From contig CAZOKP010000042.1 of assembly GCA_964580435.1 (NCBI GenBank), positions 1 to 23,156 of the forward strand: DNA of 23,156 nt, in the 5' to 3' direction. The position numbers and the translations under genes are program-made. This DNA comes from CAZKEW01 sp964580435. Its GTDB lineage: Bacteria; Acidobacteriota; Aminicenantia; Aminicenantales; UBA8522. This document shows positions 7,727-15,158 of this stretch, piece by piece; the first letter of the stretch is position 1; every line of letters starts with the position of its first letter. The notes under the pieces are model-generated. The model made no database searches, was not told where the DNA came from, and worked only from the letters and a program-made list of their open reading frames with translations.

Positions 7727-8146
7727 CTATAATGTCCCCAGGAGCTTGACGACGCCGTCCAGGATGGCATCCGGTCGGGCCGGGCAGCCGGGAACGTACA
7801 CGTTCACCGGAATGACCTGGTCCAGGCCTCCCATGATGTTGTAAGCGCCGCGGTAGACGCAGCCCGACATGGCGCAGGCGCCCACGGCGATGACGAATTT
7901 CGGGTCGGGCGTTTGCTCATAGATGCGGATGATGCGGTCCTTGATCTGCCGGGTCACGGGGCCGGTGGCAATGATGACATCGGCGTGCCGGGGCGTGGCT
8001 TTGAGGAGCACCCCGAAACGCTCCGCGTCGAAGCGGGGTGTCAGCGCCGCCACGATTTCGATGTCACAGGCGTTGCAGGCGCCTGAATTGAGATGCAGAA
8101 TCCACGGAGATTTGATCCGTGACCAGCGCACAAGTCGATTCAGCAT
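7727..8146 (-). CDS. [NiFe] hydrogenase small subunit, NuoB/HyfI-like
   Basis: Carries the proximal [4Fe-4S] cluster that hands electrons to the Ni-Fe site. It has 139 aa. Cluster ligands are Cys 24 and Cys 27 in SGACNACDIE, Cys 91 in GACAMSGC and Cys 121 in PGCPARP. The CxxC spacing at the first pair is the hydrogenase form; true NuoB has adjacent cysteines. This independently supports the large subunit being a hydrogenase rather than a quinone reductase. It is a short group 4-type small subunit without the additional cluster domain or Tat signal of uptake hydrogenases. It sits between the NuoA-like and NuoC-like genes with a 1-bp gap to the former. Confidence 0.95.
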   Translation of the reverse strand: MLNRLVRWSRIKSPWILHLNSGACNACDIEIVAALTPRFDAERFGVLLKATPRHADVIIATGPVTRQIKDRIIRIYEQTPDPKFVIAVGACAMSGCVYRGAYNIMGGLDQVIPVNVYVPGCPARPDAILDGVVKLLGTL

Positions 8147-8147
8147 T

Positions 8148-8480
8148 TCAACTCCTTGTCACGAGGGCCATAATCGATAGGAAAATCACGGCCAAATACA
8201 GCATGGCGAAGAGGACGATCTTTCCGGAAGGGACGGTCGCGATCATCAGAGCAGCCACATGCATAATGGTGAAGAACAGAGCGATAAAAAAGAAGAGCCT
8301 GTAGCCGAACTGGACCTTGGCGCCCGGGATATCCTCACCGCAGGCATAGGTCGTGAGCTTCCCGCCGACCTTGGTCAGCTTGGGGGCCATGCGCTTTCCC
8401 AGAAGATAGATCAGGAAGACGACGAGGAGATAAAGGACGAAGGCCACGGGCGGCGATATAAGAAAGTCAATCCCTTTCAT
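8148..8480 (-). CDS. Membrane subunit, NuoA (ND3)-like
   Basis: Small three-helix membrane protein of complex I-type enzymes, located near the junction of the two arms. It has 110 aa, a normal NuoA length. The loop between helices 1 and 2 keeps the conserved Cys as YACGEDIPG (Cys 47), followed by QFGYRLFFFIALFFTIMHVA. In NuoA of respiratory complex I the second-helix motif is usually FDxE; here the corresponding stretch reads TIMHVA and lacks the acidic pair. NuoA homologues are absent from E. coli Hyc and Hyf, so its presence brings this hydrogenase closer to Fpo, Ndh and Nuo complexes. It lies between the NuoK- and NuoB-like genes, in the order A-B-C-D seen in nuo operons. Confidence 0.82.
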   Translation of the reverse strand: MKGIDFLISPPVAFVLYLLVVFLIYLLGKRMAPKLTKVGGKLTTYACGEDIPGAKVQFGYRLFFFIALFFTIMHVAALMIATVPSGKIVLFAMLYLAVIFLSIMALVTRS

Positions 8481-8483
8481 TCG

Positions 8484-8792
8484 TTACCCTTTCAATTTCG
8501 CGAGCTTTCGAACGTCCAGGCTCTTGGTATGCCTGTAGATATTGATGATGATGGCCAGGGCGGTCGCGACAAGGCTCACCTCGACCACGATAAAGGTAAT
8601 CACCAGGCTCTGAGCCAGGAGGATGTTGTTCCTGACGAACCCGCTGGTCAGCAACGCCAGGCTCACCGCCTTGCTGATGATTTCAATGCCGATGAACAGT
8701 TTGATCAGGTTTCTCATGGTCAGCAAGCAGTAGATGCCTACGAACAGGAGGAGGGCGGCAAAGCCCAGGTAAAGGAACCAGGTGCTATTCAT
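8484..8792 (-). CDS. Membrane subunit, NuoK/MnhC-like
   Basis: Small three-helix subunit linking NuoJ-like and antiporter-like subunits in the proton path. ATG 8792 gives 102 aa, a standard NuoK length, beginning MNSTWFLYLGFAALLLFVG. The upstream extension to 8894 is out-of-frame shadow of the neighbouring gene. The two functional glutamates of the family are visible: GIEII in the second helix (Glu about 36) and VVEVSL in the third (Glu about 69). The motif RNLIKLFIGIE is characteristic. It overlaps the NuoJ-like gene by 8 bp, and that J-K order is conserved in complex I operons. Confidence 0.9.
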   Translation of the reverse strand: MNSTWFLYLGFAALLLFVGIYCLLTMRNLIKLFIGIEIISKAVSLALLTSGFVRNNILLAQSLVITFIVVEVSLVATALAIIINIYRHTKSLDVRKLAKLKG

Positions 8793-9267
8793 CTTTGTCC
8801 CTCTTTCGGAACAAGGCCAGGACGGAAAACACGCCCGCGAGAATGATGGCGAGCTGCCCGATAAGATCAAAGCTCCTCTGTTTCCAGAGGACATCTCCGA
8901 AGGCGCCTTGCTCCGCCGTCCCGGGCAACGCCGGGATCTTCTGGATAAGGCCTTTCATGACGAGCGCGTCGATGATGATGAACGCGACGAAGAACAGGGG
9001 AAAGACGACCTTGGCAAGGTTGGACTCCCGGACATCGCCCTCGGCTTTGGTCAGGGCGATGGTCAGGATGAAAAGAACCGTGATCAACCCGGCCACGACC
9101 GAGATCTCAAAGACGCCGGCGTAAGAAGCTCCCATCCGGAAAAAGACGATCCCGAGGAGGAGGCTGGCAACGGCGAGGCTGATAGCCGATTTGAGGAGGT
9201 CCTTGGACAGGATCGCCAGAATGGAGAAGAGAACCAATCCGGTCAAGAGCAGTATTTGCAGGATCAT
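8785..9267 (-). CDS. Membrane subunit, NuoJ (ND6)/MbhD-like
   Basis: Integral membrane subunit of 160 aa with about five hydrophobic segments and a basic-acidic C-terminal tail (FRKRDKDE). The region SAISLAVASLLLG followed by AGVFEISVVAGLITVLFI matches the core helices shared by NuoJ and the MbhD/DUF4040 group, including the acidic residue in VFEIS. Position directly before the NuoK-like gene favours the NuoJ role, connecting the antiporter-like pumps with the E-channel. Sequence similarity in this family is low, so J versus MbhD cannot be settled by eye. It starts 3 bp after the stop of the antiporter-like gene. Confidence 0.8.
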   Translation of the reverse strand: MILQILLLTGLVLFSILAILSKDLLKSAISLAVASLLLGIVFFRMGASYAGVFEISVVAGLITVLFILTIALTKAEGDVRESNLAKVVFPLFFVAFIIIDALVMKGLIQKIPALPGTAEQGAFGDVLWKQRSFDLIGQLAIILAGVFSVLALFRKRDKDE

Positions 9268-9270
9268 CTT

Positions 9271-10752
9271 TTAAAATCCCCAAGAACCGAGCGCGAGATG
9301 AATTCCCTTAACCAGCACATCCGAAGCAGGCTGGATCCAGGATTTTATAACGAAGGTGAAAAAAATGCCGATGCCGATCGAGAGAAGAGCGAGAATAACC
9401 GTCGCCGCCGTCATCCAGAAAGGCGCCTCCTTGATGGCCGTCCAGCGCTCGTTGAGCTTGCCGAAGAAGACCTTGCGCTGAATGAGCAGGTAGTACCAGA
9501 GCGTCAGCACGCTGGCCAGGACAGCGATGACGGCAAGAACCCATTCGCCCGACTGAACGAGGGCCATGATGATGATCAACTTGCTCCAGAACCCGCTGAG
9601 CGGAGGCACGCCCGAGATCGAGAGCGAGCCGACGATGCTCGTGGCCGCCGTCAGGGGCATCCGCTTGGCCAGCCCGCCCATGTCATCCATGTTCCGAGTG
9701 CCCGTGGCCATCTGGACCGACCCGGAATTCAAGAACAGGAGCCCCTTGGCCAGGGCGTGATTGAAGAGGTGGAAAAGCCCGCCGGCGATTCCGAGCGGAG
9801 TGCCTATCCCCAATCCAAGGACGACATACCCGACCTGGCTGATCGAGGAATAGGCCAGCAGGCGCTTCAGGTCTTTCTGGCCGAGGGCCAAGAACCCCGC
9901 GACGACGATGGAAACGGCGCCAAGCCACATTAGGACCTGGGAAAGGGTGGCCGTCAGGCCGAAAACATTAAAGAATATTCTGGTAAGGGCATAGACGCCG
10001 GAGACCTTGATGAGCAGGCCTGAAAGGATGGCCGAGATTGGCGCAGGCGCTGAAGGGTGCGCGTCCGGCAGCCAGGCGTGGAACGGAATCAGGGCGGCTT
10101 TCAACCCGAAACCCATGATGAAGAGGGCGGCGCAGAAGCCGACCACAAGTCTGGCATCCAGAGCCCGCAGTCCATCACCCACGGCGGCAAAGCCAAGGCT
10201 TCCTGTCATGCCGTAAATCACGGCAATGCTGAAGAGGATGGCCGCAGAGGCGATGACCGAGAGCATCAGGTATTTGAATGAGGCCTCGAGTTCGTCATGC
10301 TCCAGACCGTAAGCGACCAGAGCATAAGAAGCGATAGCGGCGACTTCCAGGAAAAGGTAAAGGCTGAAGAAGTCGGTCACGAGCACGAGCCCGTTCATCC
10401 CCGTCATCATCATCAAGAGCAGGGCGTAGTAGTTCGCTTTGGAGCCGTAGTGGTCCATATAGTTGATGGAGAACAGTCCGACGCACAGGGTCACGAGCGC
10501 GATGGCCATTAGCATGAACAGGCTGAAACCGTCCACCGCGACCTGGATGTTGATTGGCTCGCCCAGCCAGTTGAGCTGCTTGAGGACGGGCCCCTGACTG
10601 ATCATCTGCCGGCCGCTGGTGACGGCGAGGACGAACAGGAAGAGGAAGACGGCGTTCGTCAGCAGATCGGGCAGGATTTTTTTTGAGACCTTTCCGATCA
10701 AGGGAAGCACCGCGGCAACCAGGAGCGGCAAACCTATAAACAGGAAAATCAA
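9271..10752 (-). CDS. Antiporter-like subunit, NuoM/NuoN/MrpD family (third of three)
   Basis: Proton- or sodium-translocating subunit of 493 aa with about 14 hydrophobic helices. Key charged residues of the family are visible: Glu in FSLYLFLEVAAIASY (helix 5), Lys in GLKAALIPFHAWLPDAHPSA (helix 7), Lys in GLLIKVSGVYALTRIFF (helix 8), HALAKG and SGFWSKLI (helix 12 area). All elements needed for pumping are therefore present. No ATG fits the N-terminus. The reading frame starts with TTG at 10752-10750, which is preceded by a strong GAGGAGG, so TTG is accepted as the start. It lies 35 bp after the NuoL-like gene and 3 bp before the NuoJ-like gene. Confidence 0.92.
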   Translation of the reverse strand: MIFLFIGLPLLVAAVLPLIGKVSKKILPDLLTNAVFLFLFVLAVTSGRQMISQGPVLKQLNWLGEPINIQVAVDGFSLFMLMAIALVTLCVGLFSINYMDHYGSKANYYALLLMMMTGMNGLVLVTDFFSLYLFLEVAAIASYALVAYGLEHDELEASFKYLMLSVIASAAILFSIAVIYGMTGSLGFAAVGDGLRALDARLVVGFCAALFIMGFGLKAALIPFHAWLPDAHPSAPAPISAILSGLLIKVSGVYALTRIFFNVFGLTATLSQVLMWLGAVSIVVAGFLALGQKDLKRLLAYSSISQVGYVVLGLGIGTPLGIAGGLFHLFNHALAKGLLFLNSGSVQMATGTRNMDDMGGLAKRMPLTAATSIVGSLSISGVPPLSGFWSKLIIIMALVQSGEWVLAVIAVLASVLTLWYYLLIQRKVFFGKLNERWTAIKEAPFWMTAATVILALLSIGIGIFFTFVIKSWIQPASDVLVKGIHLALGSWGF

Positions 10753-10787
10753 AGGTCCTCCTCTATATCGTTAAATACTCCATTTTA

Positions 10788-12653
10788 TCACTTTATCAGC
10801 AAATTGATCAGGGCGGCAACGAGGACCAGACCGCCGATACACCAGGCCAGGTAATTAGCGTAGTGCCCGGTATGGGCTTTCCTCAGGACGCTGGTGAAAG
10901 CCCGGCCCGCCGCCGTGACGATTTTCTCGTAAAAGAAATCGATCGGCCGGTCGATGCCTTTGAACAGGACAAGCGAAAAATTCCTCAGGAAGATGATGCC
11001 CTGCTCGTAGATGTCGAAGATGCGCGCTTCGGCCAGGTCGTAGATGGTCTTCAATACGGGGAACTTGTGGACGGGCTCGGAGGCGAGATAGGCTTTCTTA
11101 TCGCCGCGTTTCCAGCCGTAGAAGTGGAGCGCGAGCGCGAGGAGCAGGCAGAGTATGGAAATCCCGGCCACGGGGTTGGCCAGGCTCAGGGCATGCGCCG
11201 TGAAGTCGATGCTCTCTCCGGCCTCGACGTGGCCTTCAAGAATGGGCTGGATGAAATTGGTCAACGGGAGCTTGTTATAAACACCGAAGGTGATGCACAG
11301 AAGCGCCAGGATCAGAATCGGAACGAAGATGGGCGCTTCGCTCTCCTTCACTTTGGCAACCTCCTGGGTTCTCGGGCCGAAAAAGACAGAGTGGCCGGCC
11401 TTGAGGAATGAAGCGAAGGTGAAGATGGCACCGACCCAGGCGGCGATGGCGAAGACCGTGTAGCCTGTTTCGAGCGCGCCGTGAAAGACCATTTCTTTCG
11501 AGACGAACCCGTTCAGGGGCCAGACGCCCGAGATCGCCAGAGCGCAAACGCTGAAACCGAAGGCGGTCAGCGGCATCTCTTTGCCCAGCCCGCCCAGTTT
11601 CTTGAGTTCTGTGGTGCCAGTGCGATGCTCGACCGAGCCGGAGCTCAGGAACAGCCCGCATTTATACATAGCGTGGTTAATCATATGAAAGATCCCGCCG
11701 GCGATGCCGATGGGAACGCCGGTCCCGATGCCCAGGACCATGTATCCCACCTGGCTGACGGCGTGGTATGACAACAGCCGCTTGAAATCCTTCTGGACGA
11801 GTGCCATGAAAACGGCGAAGACAATTGTCGCCGCTCCGATGATCATGAGGAGGATTGCTAGCGTGCTGTTCTTTTCCAGCTGGAAAAAGTCAAGCGTGAT
11901 TCGCGCCAGAAGATAGATGCCCAGCAGTTTTTCAAAGGCCGCCGGCATGAAGGCCATAAAGCTCACCGGCGCGTCGATGGCGGCATCGGGAATCCAGGTG
12001 TGGAACGGCATGGCGCCCGCTTTGCCGATGGCGCCGATCATCATCATGATGAATCCGACGGCGGCCAGGCCTTCGGGCTTGACTGAAACCTGCGACATCG
12101 TCAGCGTGCCGGTCGTCACCCAGAGGATGCCGATGCCCAGGAGCATCGAGAAATCGCAGAACCCGCTGATGATAAACGCCTTGACCGCGGTGCGGTTCGA
12201 TTTTTGGCCGCCGACAGAAATCAGGCCGTACAGGGTCAGGAGCAGTCCTTCCCAGAAGAAGACCAGGGGAACGAAATTATCGGCAAGCACGGCCCCGTTC
12301 GCCAGGGCGGCGGACAGAAATACGTAGGCGTAGTACTCGCGAACCCGCGGATGGTTCTTCATCTTGACGGTCGAATACAGCGTGATGAGGAAGAGGAAGC
12401 CGGCAAGACCGAGGAGGATGAAGCTTGAGAAATGGTACAGGCGCAATTCGAACTTGATCCCTTGTCCCATCCACGGCACGCGGAATTCGAGGTTCTTAAC
12501 CTGGAAAAGGGCGTAGGCGAGATAACAGACACCGACAGAGGCGATAAGGGCGATGCCCTCTCTCAGGAGCTTGACGCGCGAGGGAATGAGCAAACAAATC
12601 ACGGCGACAGCGGCGGGCAGAAAAATCATCCACAAAAGCATATTCGGTGTCAT
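10788..12653 (-). CDS. Antiporter-like subunit, NuoL type with C-terminal lateral-helix region
   Basis: Largest pump subunit. ATG 12653 gives 621 aa and overlaps the previous stop as ATGA; a TTG at 12665 would add four residues. The antiporter core shows FFWEGLLLTLYGL (helix 5 Glu), GKAGAMPFHTWIPDAAIDAP (helix 7 Lys), AFEKLLGIYLLARI (helix 8 Lys) and NHAMYKCGLF. Beyond about residue 500 there is a long extension ending RKAHTGHYANYLAWCIGG, which resembles the NuoL tail in which an amphipathic lateral helix and a last membrane anchor brace the membrane arm. E. coli NuoL has 613 aa, so the length fits. This tail is what identifies it as the L-type among the three antiporter-like proteins of the operon. 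Confidence 0.93.
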   Translation of the reverse strand: MTPNMLLWMIFLPAAVAVICLLIPSRVKLLREGIALIASVGVCYLAYALFQVKNLEFRVPWMGQGIKFELRLYHFSSFILLGLAGFLFLITLYSTVKMKNHPRVREYYAYVFLSAALANGAVLADNFVPLVFFWEGLLLTLYGLISVGGQKSNRTAVKAFIISGFCDFSMLLGIGILWVTTGTLTMSQVSVKPEGLAAVGFIMMMIGAIGKAGAMPFHTWIPDAAIDAPVSFMAFMPAAFEKLLGIYLLARITLDFFQLEKNSTLAILLMIIGAATIVFAVFMALVQKDFKRLLSYHAVSQVGYMVLGIGTGVPIGIAGGIFHMINHAMYKCGLFLSSGSVEHRTGTTELKKLGGLGKEMPLTAFGFSVCALAISGVWPLNGFVSKEMVFHGALETGYTVFAIAAWVGAIFTFASFLKAGHSVFFGPRTQEVAKVKESEAPIFVPILILALLCITFGVYNKLPLTNFIQPILEGHVEAGESIDFTAHALSLANPVAGISILCLLLALALHFYGWKRGDKKAYLASEPVHKFPVLKTIYDLAEARIFDIYEQGIIFLRNFSLVLFKGIDRPIDFFYEKIVTAAGRAFTSVLRKAHTGHYANYLAWCIGGLVLVAALINLLIK

Positions 12654-14080
12654 TTGAGCCACCAATTAATCTGGCTCGTCGCGATCTCGGCCAGCTTAGC
12701 GGGATAAGAAACGAAGATGCCGGCGACAAGCGATAAGAAGGCGAGCAAGGCGACGACAAAAACCATGGATCTTGTCTTTTCAGGGGCGAGGGCTTTGGGT
12801 TCACCCAGGAAAACCTGGCTGAACACCTTCAAAAGGTAAAACATGGTCAGGACAGCCGTAAAGAGCGCAACAGCGGCGACCCAAACCAGACCTGCCTTCA
12901 CTGTCCCCATGATGACCAGGAATTTTGAGAAGAACCCGCCGAAGGGCGGAATCCCGATGACGGAAAAGGCACAGAGGAGAAAGGCAACCGCAGTGATGGG
13001 CATGGTTTTGATAAGCCCGCCCATTTCCCGGATGTCCCGCTTGTGGGTGGCGTGGATCACGATGCCCGCACAGAGGAAGAGTCCGGCTTTGGCCAGCCCG
13101 TGCATCAGGATGAAGAGGAGCGACCCCGAGACCCCGGCCTCGTTGGCCACGCTGAACCCGAGGAAGATATAGCCGATCTGGCTCACCGTGGAGTAAGCCA
13201 GAATGCGCTTGAAGTCGGTTTCCACAGTGGCTGCGGCCGCCGCAACCAGACTTGAGATCACGGCCAGGATGGGTATGGCCAGCGGCCAGTCACCCGGAAG
13301 CTTAAATGTATAGAGGAAAAGACGCGCATACGCGTACACCCCAATCTTGACGAGCACGGCGGCGTGCAGCAGCGCTGTGACCGTCGTCGGCGCCACGCCG
13401 GCGTCGGGCAGCCAGGTGTGGAGCGGGACCGTCGCCGACTTGCTGAACATACCGAAGAGGATAAGCAGAACGGCCGTTCCCGGAATCATCGTTCCCCGCA
13501 TCGCCGTCAGGTCAAAGGAACCTGTGTTCCCGTAGATCTGGATAAATCCCAGGAGCATGACCACGGCGCCGAAGAAGGTAACGAGAAAGGCCTTGTCGGC
13601 CTTGATGATATGGTCTTTCAACCTGTAAAACCCGATCAAGCGCCAGCAGCAGACGGCGATGATCTCCCAGAAGAGGTACATGAAGATCAGGTTTCCTGAG
13701 TAGACCAGGCCCATCATGGACCCGATGAAAAGGATCACCATCAGGTAGTATTCATCCTGGTTCTCGTCGTGATGGACGTAGCCGAGCGAATAGACAATGA
13801 TCAGGAACCCGACGAACGAGGAAACGATGGACATGAAGATGGAGAGCGGGTCGATGATGAGGATGAAGTCCAGCCCCAGAATGAATTCCTTCCGGATGAT
13901 GGTCTCTCCGCCGCCGAACGCCGTGGGGAGGAGAAGCAGAGGAAGGAGCGAGGTGGCGGCGCCCAGAAGAACGGCCCAGACCGACCGCACGGGCCTGGAA
14001 ACAAGGCTGGCGAGCGGCACGGTGAAAGAACCGATGATGGGGACAAAAATCGTGAGCAGAACTATGGTCTCGGTGGTCAT
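12650..14080 (-). CDS. Antiporter-like subunit, NuoM/NuoN/HyfB family (first gene of hydrogenase operon)
   Basis: Ion-translocating membrane subunit of 476 aa from ATG 14080, with about 14 hydrophobic helices. Family residues visible are LIFMYLFWEIIAVCCW (helix 5 Glu), FSKSATVPLHTWLPDAGVAP (helix 7 Lys), AAVLVKIGVYAYARLF (helix 8 Lys), HGLAKAGLFL and GGFFSKFLVI. A GTG at 14125 would add 15 residues, but that stretch contains a near-perfect promoter whose start point falls just upstream of ATG 14080, so the shorter form is preferred. There is no Shine-Dalgarno (CCCTTCAAA precedes the ATG), consistent with an almost leaderless message. It overlaps the NuoL-like gene by 4 bp. Whether it corresponds to M or N cannot be decided by eye. 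Confidence 0.9.
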   Translation of the reverse strand: MTTETIVLLTIFVPIIGSFTVPLASLVSRPVRSVWAVLLGAATSLLPLLLLPTAFGGGETIIRKEFILGLDFILIIDPLSIFMSIVSSFVGFLIIVYSLGYVHHDENQDEYYLMVILFIGSMMGLVYSGNLIFMYLFWEIIAVCCWRLIGFYRLKDHIIKADKAFLVTFFGAVVMLLGFIQIYGNTGSFDLTAMRGTMIPGTAVLLILFGMFSKSATVPLHTWLPDAGVAPTTVTALLHAAVLVKIGVYAYARLFLYTFKLPGDWPLAIPILAVISSLVAAAAATVETDFKRILAYSTVSQIGYIFLGFSVANEAGVSGSLLFILMHGLAKAGLFLCAGIVIHATHKRDIREMGGLIKTMPITAVAFLLCAFSVIGIPPFGGFFSKFLVIMGTVKAGLVWVAAVALFTAVLTMFYLLKVFSQVFLGEPKALAPEKTRSMVFVVALLAFLSLVAGIFVSYPAKLAEIATSQINWWLK

Positions 14081-14092
14081 TTTGAAGGGCAA

Positions 14093-14121
14093 AGTATATT
14101 TTTGGGAAATTGAAATGTCAA
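14093..14121 (-). promoter_or_regulatory. Near-consensus promoter of the hydrogenase operon
   Basis: On the minus strand TTGACA (14121-14116) and TATACT (14098-14093) are separated by exactly 17 bp, with AT-rich spacer. The expected start point is about 14086-14087, leaving only about 6 nt before ATG 14080. The six-for-six -35 and five-for-six -10 matches make this the strongest promoter seen in the window. Confidence 0.75.
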
Positions 14122-14198
14122 GCACTTGCCTGCTTACAAATAGGCGTCTTTTCCCCCGTGATGAGAAGGAGTCCCGTTACGGTGCGTCCCCAAAAACA

Positions 14199-14227
14199 TT
14201 TATTCTTGGCCCGATATTTGTTATCAT
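14199..14227 (+). promoter_or_regulatory. Candidate promoter of the divergent ABC exporter
   Basis: TTTATT (14199-14204) and TATCAT (14222-14227) lie 17 bp apart. The -10 ends 13 bp before ATG 14241, giving a predicted leader of about 7 nt, and no Shine-Dalgarno is present. The geometry mirrors the hydrogenase promoter on the other strand. The -35 match is poor. Confidence 0.35.
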
Positions 14228-14240
14228 AAACGCCATTATT

Positions 14241-15158
14241 ATGAACACCATCATCACAGCCAAGGACCTTACGAAAAAGTACGGTCAATTTACGGCCGTC
14301 GATGCGATATCCTTTGAAATAAAGGAAGGCGAATGCTTCGGCTTCCTGGGGCCGAACGGCGCGGGCAAGACCTCCACCATAAAAATGATCCACTGCGTGT
14401 CTCCCGTGACATCGGGCACGTTGATTGTCAACGGCACGCCCGCTCATATCGACAATAGAGCCATCAAGATGATGACAGGGGTGATTCCCCAAGAAATAAC
14501 CCTGGATGTCGACTTGACCGTTTACGAGAACCTCATGGTCTTCGCGAACTTCTTTGACATAAGGAGGAGGGAAGCCAAGAAACGGATCGCCGACCTCCTG
14601 AAATTCGTCGAGCTCGAACAAAAGCGGAAAACCAAGATAGACGAACTTTCCACGGGTATGAAGAGGCGGTTGCTGGTGGCCAGGTCCCTGCTGAATCACC
14701 CGAAATTGATCGTTGCGGACGAGCCCACGACGGGGCTCGATCCTCAGGCCAGGCATCTGATCTGGCAGAGGCTGCGGCAGCTCAAGACGCAGGGGGTCAC
14801 CTTGATCCTGACAACGCAATACATGGAAGAGGCCCAGCAGCTTTGCGACCGCATCGTCGTCATGCACGGCGGTAAAATCTTGAAGGAAGGGGTGCCGGCC
14901 AAGCTCGTAGCGGACGAAATCGGCAGAGAAGTCATAGAGATAAGGATAGACAAGGAAGAAGATGAAAAACTCATCGCCGCGCTCTCCCCTTTCTCCTGCG
15001 GGCACGAACGGGTCGGAGACACGCTGTATTTCTACTGCCGCGACGGGCACGACCTCAAGAAGAAGCTGGTCGAGCTTGACCTGGCCAACTACTTGAACAG
15101 GCCGGCCTCCCTTGAAGACGTTTTTCTAAAGCTCACGGGCAGGAGCCTCGTCGAATGA
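14241..15158 (+). CDS. ABC exporter ATP-binding protein, NodI/DrrA-like
   Basis: ATPase that powers export by the partner permease encoded next to it. ATG 14241 gives 305 aa, the normal length for this subfamily. Motifs in order: Walker A GPNGAGKTST (residues about 39-48), Q-loop in VIPQEITLDVDLT, signature ELSTGMKRRLLVARSL (LSTGM in place of LSGGQ, usual for drug and NodI-type exporters), Walker B LIVADEPTTGLDP and switch His replaced by Gln in LILTTQYMEEAQQL. The C-terminal 80 residues form the accessory domain of DrrA-like ATPases. The stop overlaps the permease ATG by 4 bp. Longer in-frame starts exist upstream but lack family sequence. The substrate is unknown. Confidence 0.92.
   Translation: MNTIITAKDLTKKYGQFTAVDAISFEIKEGECFGFLGPNGAGKTSTIKMIHCVSPVTSGTLIVNGTPAHIDNRAIKMMTGVIPQEITLDVDLTVYENLMVFANFFDIRRREAKKRIADLLKFVELEQKRKTKIDELSTGMKRRLLVARSLLNHPKLIVADEPTTGLDPQARHLIWQRLRQLKTQGVTLILTTQYMEEAQQLCDRIVVMHGGKILKEGVPAKLVADEIGREVIEIRIDKEEDEKLIAALSPFSCGHERVGDTLYFYCRDGHDLKKKLVELDLANYLNRPASLEDVFLKLTGRSLVE

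Noticed and set aside
8782..9933. 383-aa open frame on the plus strand
   Set aside because: It is antisense to the NuoJ- and NuoM/N-like genes. Its composition (very rich in Asp, Glu, Arg, Gly, Gln) is what results from reading the complement of hydrophobic membrane genes. No family motif or start signal is seen.
6040..14080. The operon as an ordinary NADH dehydrogenase (complex I)
   Set aside because: No NuoE, F or G genes are present, the NuoD homologue retains four Ni-ligand cysteines, the NuoB homologue has CxxC rather than CC, and a hydrogenase maturation protease is co-encoded.
4079..14080. The operon as an Mrp-linked Mbh-type hydrogenase
   Set aside because: No MnhE-, MnhF- or MnhG-like small subunits are found. 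The J, K and A homologues and three large antiporter-like proteins fit complex I better, although the J-like gene alone could be read as MbhD.
14118..15050. 310-aa open frame on the minus strand opposite the ABC ATPase
   Set aside because: The plus strand carries complete Walker A, signature and Walker B motifs. The minus reading has no family resemblance and would run into the hydrogenase promoter.
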